A stretch of 64,000 bases of DNA. It comes from Myxococcus landrumus. GTDB lineage: Bacteria; Myxococcota; Myxococcia; Myxococcales; Myxococcaceae. Every line of letters starts with the position of its first letter. Within the stretch, counting starts at the first letter, position 1. This document shows, one piece after another, positions 47,320 to 55,418 of the stretch. The DNA is taken from assembly GCF_017301635.1 (NCBI RefSeq), contig NZ_CP071091.1, positions 5,282,001-5,346,000 of the forward strand. The letters are read 5' to 3'. Under the pieces are notes generated by a model. The model was not told the DNA's origin. It saw only the letters and a list, made by a program, of their open reading frames with translations, and did no database searches. The position numbers and the translations under genes were made by a program.

Positions 47320-48666
47320 TCAGTCGCTCTTTGCTGTCTCCGAGCTTGCCGCTGCTGCGCCGCCCTCGACGGGCGTTGGTGTCTGGCCCGGCTCGTGGGG
47401 CTTCTGGCCCGGCAGCAGCTCCGCGAACCCCTGACGCTCGGGATGCGGCCTGAAGCCCGCTTCGGTGCGCCATTCGTCGAAGGTGAAGGCACTGGGAAGC
47501 GTGCCCATCACCCGCAACCGATGCTCACGGTCGGCGGGCACGGGGGAGTCGTAGGTGAGAATCACGTCGTCGCCGAAACGCGGGGCGAGGTGCTTTTGCA
47601 TCGCCGCGAGCCAGACCTCCGCGCGCGGCTTAGTGGCCTGTTCCGCGAGATGTTCACGCGCGGCATAGCTCGTTGCTTTGTTGCTGCTCGTCACGTCGCC
47701 CACAATCTCCGGGGGCACGCGGTACACCATCCGGATGTAATCCATCAGGAAGCGGCGAAGCTCGACGAGCTGCATGTCGCGAAACGGTGTGTCGAGGCGC
47801 GCGAAGGTTGTCTTGCCGCTCGTAATCATCACCCGGCCAGCGTTGGCGGGGCCCCCGTACTCACGCGCGAGGCTCTCTTTGAACGCCCGAGCTGGCCCGG
47901 CCTGGCCTTCGCTGAAACCCTCAATGGCGATGACCGCGCCGGGCAGCATGTTGTTCCAGAAGGCGTTCTTCACGTAGCGCGCGGCGTGCTCGTCCGTGTC
48001 GACCTCGTCACCGAGCGCGTAGGCGATTCCGATACCGCGACCGAGTGGGTCCGCCGGGTTCAGCCTTTTCACGCAAATCACGCTCGCCGCGGGCAGAGTG
48101 AAGAGGCGTCCGCCAGCCGTCACCGCGTACGTGCGTTCTGCCTTCGGCTTGCTCAGGTCCGGAAGCGCGAGCACACAGTCGGGCGGCACCGGCCACAGGC
48201 CAACGGGCACACCTGCCAGTTCCTCGACGACTGCGAAGAACTCGCCGGTCAGGTCGTAGTGCAAGGTGAACAGCTTCGAGAAGTCGCGCCCCGTCATGTA
48301 GTCGTTCGGGTCGGCGAGCAACCGCAACAGCGGATGGTCCGACAGCTCCACCGCACCGCCCACTTCGGCGAGCGACTTCAAGCGCTCGCGCCGCACGTCT
48401 CCGCCCGCCCGCCGCAGCGACACGTCGACGAGAGCTTTCCGTGTCGTGGGGTCTTGCCGGATGAACGCCCGCCACGTCACATCCGCGAACGCGTCACCCA
48501 CCGTGTCGACGATGGTCCCCAGCCACGGCATTTCAGCATAGGCCGCGAGCAGTGCGGGCACCTCACGGCGGGGCGGAGCCGCAGTCCACCGGCTCAGCTC
48601 CAGCCCCGTCCCCTTGCGCTTCGCACCACCGCCCAGCGCGGCGCGCATCTTGTCGAGCAACCCCAT
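47320..48666 (-). CDS. portal protein
   Basis: A 448-residue protein forming the DNA entry ring of the capsid. HK97-type portal features are seen: YAEMPWLGTIVDTVGDAFADVTWRAFI near the start, LADPNDYMTGRDFSKLFTLHYDLTGEFFAVVEE, and a late EIVGDVTSSNKATSYAAREHLAEQATKPRAE. It lies between terminase and protease as in the family. Confidence 0.92.
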   Translation of the reverse strand: MGLLDKMRAALGGGAKRKGTGLELSRWTAAPPRREVPALLAAYAEMPWLGTIVDTVGDAFADVTWRAFIRQDPTTRKALVDVSLRRAGGDVRRERLKSLAEVGGAVELSDHPLLRLLADPNDYMTGRDFSKLFTLHYDLTGEFFAVVEELAGVPVGLWPVPPDCVLALPDLSKPKAERTYAVTAGGRLFTLPAASVICVKRLNPADPLGRGIGIAYALGDEVDTDEHAARYVKNAFWNNMLPGAVIAIEGFSEGQAGPARAFKESLAREYGGPANAGRVMITSGKTTFARLDTPFRDMQLVELRRFLMDYIRMVYRVPPEIVGDVTSSNKATSYAAREHLAEQATKPRAEVWLAAMQKHLAPRFGDDVILTYDSPVPADREHRLRVMGTLPSAFTFDEWRTEAGFRPHPERQGFAELLPGQKPHEPGQTPTPVEGGAAAASSETAKSD

Positions 48667-48675
48667 TGCGTACCC

Positions 48676-50091
48676 TCAGACCGCGAAGAACTGCTCGGAG
48701 AACACGAGGTCGTGGACTCCCCAGCAGAAGGCGTCGGCTCTGTCATCCCTACGGCCGTTAACTCCGGTGAATTTGCTGAGCTGCTGTTCGAGTTTCGGGA
48801 AGGTGCCGACGAACTCGACGCGCCCCGCTTCGGCCAGTGCGGACACGGGCTCGGCACGTTTGCTCTTCGCGCTCGTGGCCCGGACGGGCTTCACGTTAAC
48901 GCTCACGCCCATCTCGCCCGCAACGGTGCTGATGAGCGTCTCCACCATCTCGCCGCCCGTGTTGACTTCGACAACCAACGCGTCACATCCCCATTCGAGA
49001 TAGGCGCGGATGGCCGCCGTCGCCCACTCCCGAGGACTCGCCCGACGCGACAGGTCCGCGAGCACCGACACGCGCTTGAGCGGCATGCCGTCGGCCCCGT
49101 GAAGCACACTCGACTTGCACCCTTCGACGATGATTCCTGTTTCGTCCGAGCCCGTCTCGCTCGTGGGACTAGGGTCCACGCTAACGATGCGCCGGTCCAA
49201 CTGCTGCGCGTACTCGTGAGGGTCCGCGTCGACGCGCCGCCATTTCGCACTGCCGAAGATGGCACCGGGCACGTCCATCAGCAGACGCCCGAGCACCTCT
49301 TGCTGTCCCCATCGCGTCCCCGCGAGCGCGCGCATGTTCGCCACGGCAGTGGGCGCCAGGTTCGCGGCGTTGCTCAGCGACGAGCCCGTGCGCAGCACGA
49401 CGCCCGGCTTCAACTCCTGGGTCTCCGTGTTCGCGAAGAGCAGCTCCTCAATCTTCTTCAGCGGGCGCGGTGTCCCCGTCAGGAGGAGCTGGGGCGGGTC
49501 GTCGCGTGAGCCGATGCGCAGCACCAGGGGGAGCTGGTCAACCGCCGCCATGTCGTGTTTCCAGCTCGCGGGCTCGTCACCCCAGCCCCATCCGGCATTG
49601 GGGCCGCGCAACCGGTCGGGCTTATCCGCGGAGTAGCAGATGGCGTAGACGCCGTTCGGCCACGTCACCCGCCGCTTGCTGGGCTCGTACTTCGGAGTGA
49701 ACCAGGGAGGCGACAGGGCGAGGATGCCGGACGCACCGCGAATCATCGTGTCGCGCACGTCCGCCGCAGTCGGGCCAACCAGCGCCCCGACGCTCTTCGC
49801 CTGCCACGCCTTCTTGATGACCCACCGCGCGCCGCACCACGTCTTCCCGAAGCCTCTTCCCGCCATCACAAAGCAGGTCGCGAACTTGTCGGGAGGCGTC
49901 TGCTCACGACGCGCCCAGAAGTCGAGGTCGTAGACGAGCAGCTCGACTTCCTTGTCGTCGAGATTGCCGAACAGCTTCGCGAGCTGCGCGCGGGAACCTG
50001 CCGCACGAACCATCCGAGACGCGGGTGACTCATGCGGCGCGAGCCCCTCCGCGAACTTTCCCCAGGCGCCTTTCAGAATGCTGCGCATCAC
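48676..50091 (-). CDS. terminase large subunit
   Basis: A 471-residue packaging motor. ATPase: Walker A AGRGFGKTWCGARWV, Walker B ending GWGWGDEPASW. Nuclease: IVSVDPSPTSETGSDETG, then DALVVEVNTGGEMVETL and DDRADAFCWGVHDLV, supplying the acidic metal ligands of the RNase-H-like fold. The start overlaps the small subunit gene by 4 bases. It cuts and pumps DNA through the portal. Confidence 0.95.
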   Translation of the reverse strand: MMRSILKGAWGKFAEGLAPHESPASRMVRAAGSRAQLAKLFGNLDDKEVELLVYDLDFWARREQTPPDKFATCFVMAGRGFGKTWCGARWVIKKAWQAKSVGALVGPTAADVRDTMIRGASGILALSPPWFTPKYEPSKRRVTWPNGVYAICYSADKPDRLRGPNAGWGWGDEPASWKHDMAAVDQLPLVLRIGSRDDPPQLLLTGTPRPLKKIEELLFANTETQELKPGVVLRTGSSLSNAANLAPTAVANMRALAGTRWGQQEVLGRLLMDVPGAIFGSAKWRRVDADPHEYAQQLDRRIVSVDPSPTSETGSDETGIIVEGCKSSVLHGADGMPLKRVSVLADLSRRASPREWATAAIRAYLEWGCDALVVEVNTGGEMVETLISTVAGEMGVSVNVKPVRATSAKSKRAEPVSALAEAGRVEFVGTFPKLEQQLSKFTGVNGRRDDRADAFCWGVHDLVFSEQFFAV

Positions 50092-50549
50092 TCGCCCCCC
50101 TTGTCGTCGAGCGGCGCGGGTGAAGCGGCATCGGCGGGCGTGGCCTCGTCGGGCAGGAACTTGCCGAGCCGGTCAATCAGCAGCTCCCGCAACGCGGCGG
50201 TGTCGGCGGATTGGTCCTCGGGGCTCTTCGCTTCGACGTTGTCGCGGCGGCCGTAAAGCTCCGGGAAGCGGCGGCTCAGCAACCACTGGACGTGTTTGGG
50301 GTTGGTCGTGGACGCGGCCTGAAGCGTCTCAGTCGCCCCCTGCATGAACTCGGCTTCAGCCCGGTTCACCGCGACATAGAATTCGCGGTAGAGGCCGCGC
50401 GGCTCGCTCGCGCCACGGTGATACCAGCGCGAAATCGAGTGCTCGTCGACGCCCACGAGACCAGCCGCAGCACGACGGAACAGCCCCGACCTCAAATGGT
50501 TGCAGAACGCACGAATCAGCTCGTGAGTGAGTTTGGTCCGAGCAGCCAT
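50088..50549 (-). CDS. terminase small subunit
   Basis: A 153-residue DNA-binding protein that recognises the packaging site. Its N-terminal HTH (LIRAFCNHLRSGLFRRAAAGLVGVDEHSISRWYHRG) is of terminase-small type; the rest is helical (VNRAEAEFMQGATETLQAAS) for ring formation, with an acidic tail. The first 45 residues are closely related to the HTH of the next upstream gene. Confidence 0.85.
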   Translation of the reverse strand: MAARTKLTHELIRAFCNHLRSGLFRRAAAGLVGVDEHSISRWYHRGASEPRGLYREFYVAVNRAEAEFMQGATETLQAASTTNPKHVQWLLSRRFPELYGRRDNVEAKSPEDQSADTAALRELLIDRLGKFLPDEATPADAASPAPLDDKGGE

Positions 50550-50552
50550 GGC

Positions 50553-51170
50553 TCACACGCTCCCAGCAACGCGGCGCTCGTAGATTCGACGCACACGCGC
50601 CAGGAACCCGGAATAGGAGTCGACGTACTTTGCGCGATTACACCCGGCACAGCACGGGACGACGTTCTCGCAGGAATAGCCGCGCGCGTTGTCGACCCGG
50701 TCCAGGCCGCTGTACTGGAAAACCCTGCCACCGCTCTTCCTCACGTTTGAGGGTGGAACACCGCAGTAATGGCAGTGTTGAGCCATCAGCGAGAGGGCGG
50801 TGGTGTCCGACAATTCCCACGGGTAGCCACGCTCCCATGCCGCACGCTCGTAGCTACAGAGAACAGTCTCCGCCAGTGAGCGAACACCCCCAACAGGGCG
50901 AGGCCGTAGTACAGGACAAGGAACGATGTGGCTTGCCTTCTTCGTCCGCTTGCGTCGCGCTGCCGCCGCGAACATCTCGGCACTCGTCACGGTCTCGAAG
51001 AACGCGCGATAGATCCCGCTGCCTTCTCGACTTCCTCGATGAAACCATCGCGAGAGGGTCTGTTCATCGACACCAACGAGACCCGCCGCAGCCCTGCGTG
51101 TGCACCCAGCCTTCAGGGCATCGCGCAGGCTATCCAGCCTGTCTGGGGTGAGCTTTGTTGGTCGTGCCAC
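50553..51170 (-). CDS. terminase-type HTH fused to HNH endonuclease
   Basis: A 205-residue protein. Residues 1-50 (TKLTPDRLDSLRDALKAGCTRRAAAGLVGVDEQTLSRWFHRG) parallel the small terminase HTH nearly residue by residue. The C-terminal part has an HNH nuclease core: HCHYCGVPP, LDRVDNARGYSCENVVPCCAGCNRAK, with two CxxC zinc pairs. HNH proteins beside terminase assist cos cleavage in some phages; others are homing enzymes. The start is GTG at 51170, sharing its G with the end of a phage motif. It is the first gene of the packaging/head operon. Confidence 0.85.
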   Translation of the reverse strand: MARPTKLTPDRLDSLRDALKAGCTRRAAAGLVGVDEQTLSRWFHRGSREGSGIYRAFFETVTSAEMFAAAARRKRTKKASHIVPCPVLRPRPVGGVRSLAETVLCSYERAAWERGYPWELSDTTALSLMAQHCHYCGVPPSNVRKSGGRVFQYSGLDRVDNARGYSCENVVPCCAGCNRAKYVDSYSGFLARVRRIYERRVAGSV

Positions 51171-51193
51171 CCCTTATAGATGTTGTGGATTTC
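51170..51193 (-). promoter_or_regulatory. phage 24-bp motif, copy 4 (before HNH/terminase operon)
   Basis: Minus-strand copy: GAAATCCACA, then ACATCTATAAGGGG. The last G is the first base of the GTG start codon of the HNH fusion gene. Confidence 0.8.
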
Positions 51194-51387
51194 AGGAACG
51201 GATCGCTGAACAGTTCATTTTCTATCCTGAGTGCTGAACACATCGCTACGCCCAGCGGTTTTCCTCAAAATTTTTCAAAAGTGGGGGCGCTCCGAGCAAG
51301 CTATGGGTACACCCCAGGTAGAAAATCCGACCCGGGGGGCCCACTCACAGTTGATTCCACTTGCATTGAAATGCCCCTCACTTCCAG

Positions 51388-51401
51388 TGCAATTCATTGC
51401 A
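51388..51401. promoter_or_regulatory. small palindrome at the end of the Cys-rich gene
   Basis: TGCAAT, TC, ATTGCA: a perfect 6-bp inverted repeat that overlaps the stop codon at 51394-51396. The 200 bp downstream are AT-rich for this phage and hold no gene. Operator or terminator role is uncertain. Confidence 0.3.
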
Positions 51402-51750
51402 TGGCACGGATTCGCGCGTCGCAGGTGGTGACGTCGACACATCGAACCACCCAACGGTGCGTCCATGTGGCTTGTGCATTCTGCTGCTCAACGAAGGACA
51501 GCACCCCGGCACCAGGGCGAAGACGTGTGCAACACAGTTCACACACGCTTGGGTAGCGGTTCCTTCGGCGAGCCGCAGTCATGTCCGCACACGCCATGTG
51601 TCGCGGGCCGACGGCGCGCTCGTAGCTGATGACCTCTCCAGGCTCGATTGAGAGGGAGCACACAGCACAAGGGCCCCGGCGCTCCGCGACAATGACGGGC
51701 AGGCTACGCCCCCTCGTCGGCGAGCAACTCGCGCAGCTCTTCCAGGGCAC
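51394..51750 (-). CDS. small Cys-rich (zinc-ribbon-like) protein
   Basis: About 118 residues with two Cys pairs and further Cys/His: CAVCSLSIEPGE, then HMACAD, CELCCTRL, and CVDVTTC. They could bind two zinc ions, as in small phage regulators or DNA-binding ribbons. The start is unclear: the ATG at 51750 overlaps the sigma-like gene by 47 bases, and no other common start lies before the first Cys pair. Function is unknown. Confidence 0.55.
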   Translation of the reverse strand: MPWKSCASCSPTRGRSLPVIVAERRGPCAVCSLSIEPGEVISYERAVGPRHMACADMTAARRRNRYPSVCELCCTRLRPGAGVLSFVEQQNAQATWTHRWVVRCVDVTTCDARIRAMQ

Positions 51751-52567
51751 TCGCCAGCATCCGGTTCACTCGGCTCTTTGGCGTGCCCCATGCTTCAGCG
51801 AGGGAGCGAACCGACTGCGGAGCGCCGTCGAAACCGAACACCAGCGACACCAGCTCCTGATTCTCACTGGACAGCCGCCGCATCGCACCGAGGACGAGCG
51901 CTCGACGCTCAGCCGCCAGCAACAGCGCCTCGGGTGATTCGTCGCCAGCATCCACGCCCGACATCTCTCGCAGTGAGGCTTCCAGTTCACCGCTCCGCGA
52001 CTCCGCGACTGAGCTGTCGTCAGAAAATTGAGATGGCGAGTCCAGCGATTGGACTCGGACAACACTTCGCTCCTCGCGCGCACGTGTACGCAGAGTGCGA
52101 CGCTTGTAGTCACCGTCACTCAAATGGACGTCGCTGGAGTGCATTCGCGTGTGCTGCTCGCAAGCGGATCGAATCCGGAAGAAAGCGACCTCACCGAAAG
52201 ACTGACTCCCCCGCGTGTCGTCGTACTTCGTGAGAGCGCGTAGCACTGCCTCTCTCGCGACTTGTTCGAGGTCTCGTGGTTCGAGTGAGCCCGCGCGCGC
52301 CAGGAGAGACCCGATGACACGCCGGATGATTGGCCGCACTGACTTGAGCATCTCTTCGGACAGGCGCCGCTCAAGAGCTGCATCTCCACTCGCGCGGGCG
52401 CGCATGACGAGAGTTACCAGCTCTGCCTGACGCCTTGATGCCGAGACATACCCAGAGAGTTTCCGTTCCTTTCGTTCACCGTTTCGGTGACATGCATTGC
52501 GGTCCATCTTCTCGCCCAAAGCACTCTCCGTGCCGACTGCGCCCGTCTCACACTCAGTCTCAGTCAC
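51704..52567 (-). CDS. phage sigma-70-family factor
   Basis: About 287 residues. Region 2-like part: DLEQVAREAVLRALTKYDDTRGSQSFGEVAFFRIRSACEQHTR. Region 4-like HTH: AMRRLSSENQELVSLVFGFDGAPQSVRSLAEAWGTPKSRVNRMLASALEELREL. The linker (about 140-200) is Ser/Glu-rich; region 1 is absent. GTG at 52567 overlaps the stop of a short upstream frame; ATG at 52507 is also possible. A phage motif lies about 65 bp upstream. It may redirect host RNA polymerase to phage promoters; the target is unproven. Confidence 0.8.
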   Translation of the reverse strand: MTETECETGAVGTESALGEKMDRNACHRNGERKERKLSGYVSASRRQAELVTLVMRARASGDAALERRLSEEMLKSVRPIIRRVIGSLLARAGSLEPRDLEQVAREAVLRALTKYDDTRGSQSFGEVAFFRIRSACEQHTRMHSSDVHLSDGDYKRRTLRTRAREERSVVRVQSLDSPSQFSDDSSVAESRSGELEASLREMSGVDAGDESPEALLLAAERRALVLGAMRRLSSENQELVSLVFGFDGAPQSVRSLAEAWGTPKSRVNRMLASALEELRELLADEGA

Positions 52568-52620
52568 GCTGATACATCGCCCTTGCGCGGATTGAGTTTC
52601 ATCTGCCGTGCGGCCCGCAC
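52564..52620 (-). CDS. possible leader peptide before the sigma-like gene
   Basis: A short frame of 18 codons from GTG at 52620 (or 12 from ATG at 52602, MKLNPRKGDVSA) whose TGA overlaps the GTG of the sigma-like gene. It begins just after phage motif copy 5. Such an overlap would couple translation of the sigma gene to the leader. Short length makes this tentative. Confidence 0.3.
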   Translation of the reverse strand: MRAARQMKLNPRKGDVSA

Positions 52621-52632
52621 GCACGACTCGGC

Positions 52633-52656
52633 CCGCCTGTAGATGCTGCGGAAAAC
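52633..52656 (-). promoter_or_regulatory. phage 24-bp motif, copy 5 (before sigma-like gene)
   Basis: Minus-strand copy: GTTTTCCGCA, then GCATCTACAGGCGG. The core CATCTACAGG is intact while the AATCC block is weaker (TTTTCC). Confidence 0.7.
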
Positions 52657-52814
52657 GCGAGTGGACCGTCGGCGAGCGAAAAACAACGAACGAGCTTTCC
52701 ACTCGGGTGCTGTTGCCTCCGGGAGCGGCCCGGCACTCGGGGCGCGAGGCGAAGCGTCAGCAGTCACGCGTCGGGAACCGTGTTCCTCAATCCCTTAATC
52801 ACGCGCATCTCTTA

Positions 52815-52867
52815 TAGTATTGTATACTACCTATCTCCACCTCACCTTTTCCCTAAAGGAGAAAAGG
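52815..52867. promoter_or_regulatory. palindromes in the divergent control region
   Basis: Between the sigma-like gene (minus) and the primase gene (plus) is an AT-rich stretch. TAGTAT, TGT, ATACTA (52815-52829) is a perfect 6-bp inverted repeat. CCTTTTCC (52845) pairs with GGAGAAAAGG (52858-52867) as an imperfect hairpin. These are candidate operators or a leader hairpin of the early promoter region; TTGACT at about 52895 could be a -35 box. Confidence 0.4.
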
Positions 52868-52992
52868 AATCTAGAAGAGACGGGGTGACGACTGTTGACT
52901 GTGCGATTTGTTGAGCCACGCTCTGAATCCGCAGTGCAATGCCGACGCAGCTCACACTGGGCGAAAAAAGCATGCCATTGTGGGTCACGCGC

Positions 52993-53016
52993 GGAAATCA
53001 CCCACTTTTACTAGGG
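52993..53016 (+). promoter_or_regulatory. phage 24-bp motif, degenerate copy 8 (before primase gene)
   Basis: GGAAATCACC, then CACTTTTACTAGGG. It matches copy 1 at 16 of 24 positions; the core is degenerate. Its last G is the first base of an in-frame GTG at 53016, the same geometry as copy 4. Confidence 0.45.
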
Positions 53017-55385
53017 TGAACTCAACCGAGAGCTACTCCTCGACTCGTCCCGACACCGCGCCCACTCAACGCCAGAAAGTCGCGCTCTACGGCTCAGCGC
53101 AAGACAACGTGCCGCACTCCGTTGAGCTGTCGTGGCCCGAGCTGGCCGCGAAGCTCGTCATGCACCGTCGGAGCAAGTGCCCCACAACGCCCTGTGTCCG
53201 TGGATGCCCCGGCAAGAATGGCCCCGCCTGGAGCCCCGTGGACATCGTCGAGCGGCGCCGCAGCGAGAACGTGCGAGCCGTTACGGTGGCGGTGTTCGAC
53301 CTCGACCATCTGACGGCGCCGCAGCTCTCGTGCCTCGACGCGGTCGAACGAGCAGGGTTCGCCTATGCCCTCCACTCGACGCACAGCAACCGCCCGCCCG
53401 ATGACTACTGCCTTCGACTCGTGATGCCGTTGTCGCGGCCCGTGCTCCCGCGCGAATGGGCATCCGTCCGTGAAGCCGCAATCCGGATGCTCGCCCTGCC
53501 AGCGGACCCGGCAACGCGCGACCTGGCGCGGATGTATTTCTTGCCCGACGCGCCCGAAGGGGCCGAGCCATTCGCCCTCACTGGCAACGGAGCGCCCCTG
53601 GATGTCGACGAGCTGCTCGACATGTCGCGCGCGGGCCTCCCGGTGTCGACGCCTGCCATCTCGGCCCCGGCACCCACCTCCGACTCCGTCCCCGCCGACC
53701 TGTACGAGCTGCGGGCCCACCTGCGACGCATCCGCAAGCCCGAGCATGTCGTCCTTGTGCGCCGGGTCCTCGCGGGTGAGCCCCTGGCCCCAGTTGGCGA
53801 GCAGGACAACACGCTCAACGCGCTGATGTCGTGCGCGGCATTCGTGTTGCCGCTGAGCACGCCCGAGTCGGCCGTCCTTGAGCTATTCCGTGCGTCCTTC
53901 GTGGCCACGGACTGGCGAGAGGGAACCGAGCACCTGTGCGCGCAGGCCATGCTGAAGCTGCGGCGCCACCGTGAGCGACGAAAGTCCCGCGACGAAGCCC
54001 GACAGGCGGACAATCGCGCCATCTGGGAGGCACTCGGAGGCAAGGCACCCGCGCCGACGTCGCAGGACATTCCAGGCACCGAGGAAGACGCACCCAACCC
54101 GGACGACTGGATGCGCGACCTGGTGCTCGACGAGACGAAGGACGGCAGCAAGCGCATCCGGAACTGCGACGCGAACATCTACACCGTGCTTCTCAGCTCC
54201 CCCGAGTGGCGCGGCGTCTTCCGCTTCAACGAGGTGAACAAGGCGCTTGAGGTGGAAGGCGGCCCCATCGGTCCCGGCATGGACCTGGAGACGCTCGACG
54301 TACTGGTCACCAACTGGATTCAGCGAAGCGCCTACGGACAGCTCGGCTTGCAGCCACGGGTTCCGGCCGTCGCGCAGCAGCTCTTGGCCGTCGCGAAGCG
54401 CAACAGCTACGACCCTGTCGCCGACTACTTGAATGGGCTCGTCTGGGACGGGAGGTCGCGCCTCGACGAGCTGCTCGCGACCTACTTCGGTGCGCGCGGA
54501 GATGCCGGATACCTGCGGGCCGTCGGAGCGAAGTGGGCCATCTCCGCGGTTGCTCGTGCCCTTCGGCCCGGGTGCAAGGTGGACACGGTGATGATTCTTG
54601 AGGGCCCCCAGGGACTCAGGAAGTCGACCGCATTCCGCATCCTGGGAGGGCGCTATTTCTCTGATGCACCCGTCGACGTCACGAACAAGGACAGCGCGAT
54701 GCTGGCCTCTCAGTTCTGGTTCATCGAACTGGCCGAGCTGTCGACGTTCCGCAAGTCCGAGGACCAGGCCCTCAAGGCGTTCATCACGCGCACGGAGGAC
54801 ACCTACCGGCCTCCCTACGGGCGCACCAACGTGAAGACACCGCGACGGTGCGTGTTCGTCGGGACGACCAATGACGACGACTACCTGCGCGACCCCACGG
54901 GGCACCGTCGCTTCTGGCCGGTGAAGTGCTCCCGCATCGACACTGAGGCGTTGGCGCGCGACAGGGACCAGATTTGGGCCGAAGCCGTCGTGCGCTACCA
55001 CCAGGGCGAGTCATGGTGGCTCAGCAGCAAGGACGCGGAAGGGGCCGAGCAGCAAGCAGCGCTGCGCATGGAGAACCACGGGGACAGCCGCAAGGAAGTC
55101 ATCCTGAAGTGGTTGCTGGAGATGCCTGCCGAGAAGCGCCCCAGCGACGTGACCATCCTGCACGTCGGTGTGGAAGCCTTCGCGCTCCACCCGGCACAGG
55201 TCGACCCACGCATCTCCCGGGAGATTGGCGCGGCCCTGAAAGCGCTGCAATTCACGCGCGGCCAGCGCCGAATGGGAGACGGGACGCGGCCACTCGTCTA
55301 CTACTTGCCGGACGAGCTGCGGCACGCCCCCACGGAGAAGCGCGGCGAGCGACGCACCGGCCACAACAGCTCAATGCGCGACTGA
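53016..55385 (+). CDS. VapE-type primase/helicase
   Basis: About 789 residues. The N-terminal half looks primase-like (VTVAVFDLDHLTAPQL, ALHSTHSNRPPDDYCLRLVMPLSRP). The C-terminal half is a virulence-associated-E (VirE/VapE) ATPase: LEGPQGLRKSTAFRILGGRYFSDAPVDVTNKDSAMLASQFWFIELAEL, then GRTNVKTPRRCVFVGTTNDDDYLRDPTGHRRFWPVKC. Such proteins start phage DNA replication. An in-frame TTG at 52908 is possible, but GTG at 53016 fits a phage motif and a plausible N terminus. It is the first gene of the plus-strand replication group. Confidence 0.88.
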   Translation: MNSTESYSSTRPDTAPTQRQKVALYGSAQDNVPHSVELSWPELAAKLVMHRRSKCPTTPCVRGCPGKNGPAWSPVDIVERRRSENVRAVTVAVFDLDHLTAPQLSCLDAVERAGFAYALHSTHSNRPPDDYCLRLVMPLSRPVLPREWASVREAAIRMLALPADPATRDLARMYFLPDAPEGAEPFALTGNGAPLDVDELLDMSRAGLPVSTPAISAPAPTSDSVPADLYELRAHLRRIRKPEHVVLVRRVLAGEPLAPVGEQDNTLNALMSCAAFVLPLSTPESAVLELFRASFVATDWREGTEHLCAQAMLKLRRHRERRKSRDEARQADNRAIWEALGGKAPAPTSQDIPGTEEDAPNPDDWMRDLVLDETKDGSKRIRNCDANIYTVLLSSPEWRGVFRFNEVNKALEVEGGPIGPGMDLETLDVLVTNWIQRSAYGQLGLQPRVPAVAQQLLAVAKRNSYDPVADYLNGLVWDGRSRLDELLATYFGARGDAGYLRAVGAKWAISAVARALRPGCKVDTVMILEGPQGLRKSTAFRILGGRYFSDAPVDVTNKDSAMLASQFWFIELAELSTFRKSEDQALKAFITRTEDTYRPPYGRTNVKTPRRCVFVGTTNDDDYLRDPTGHRRFWPVKCSRIDTEALARDRDQIWAEAVVRYHQGESWWLSSKDAEGAEQQAALRMENHGDSRKEVILKWLLEMPAEKRPSDVTILHVGVEAFALHPAQVDPRISREIGAALKALQFTRGQRRMGDGTRPLVYYLPDELRHAPTEKRGERRTGHNSSMRD

Positions 55386-55418
55386 GATTCGTCCAGAAAC
55401 CACGCATAGCCATACCCA

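Noticed and set aside
47239-49509. 756-codon plus-strand frame across portal and terminase genes
   Set aside because: Runs opposite two clear phage genes and shows no protein-like pattern.
55393-55416. Possible further copy of the phage motif before the methyltransferase
   Set aside because: AGAAACCAC at its start fits, but the CATCTA core and G run are lost; too weak to count.
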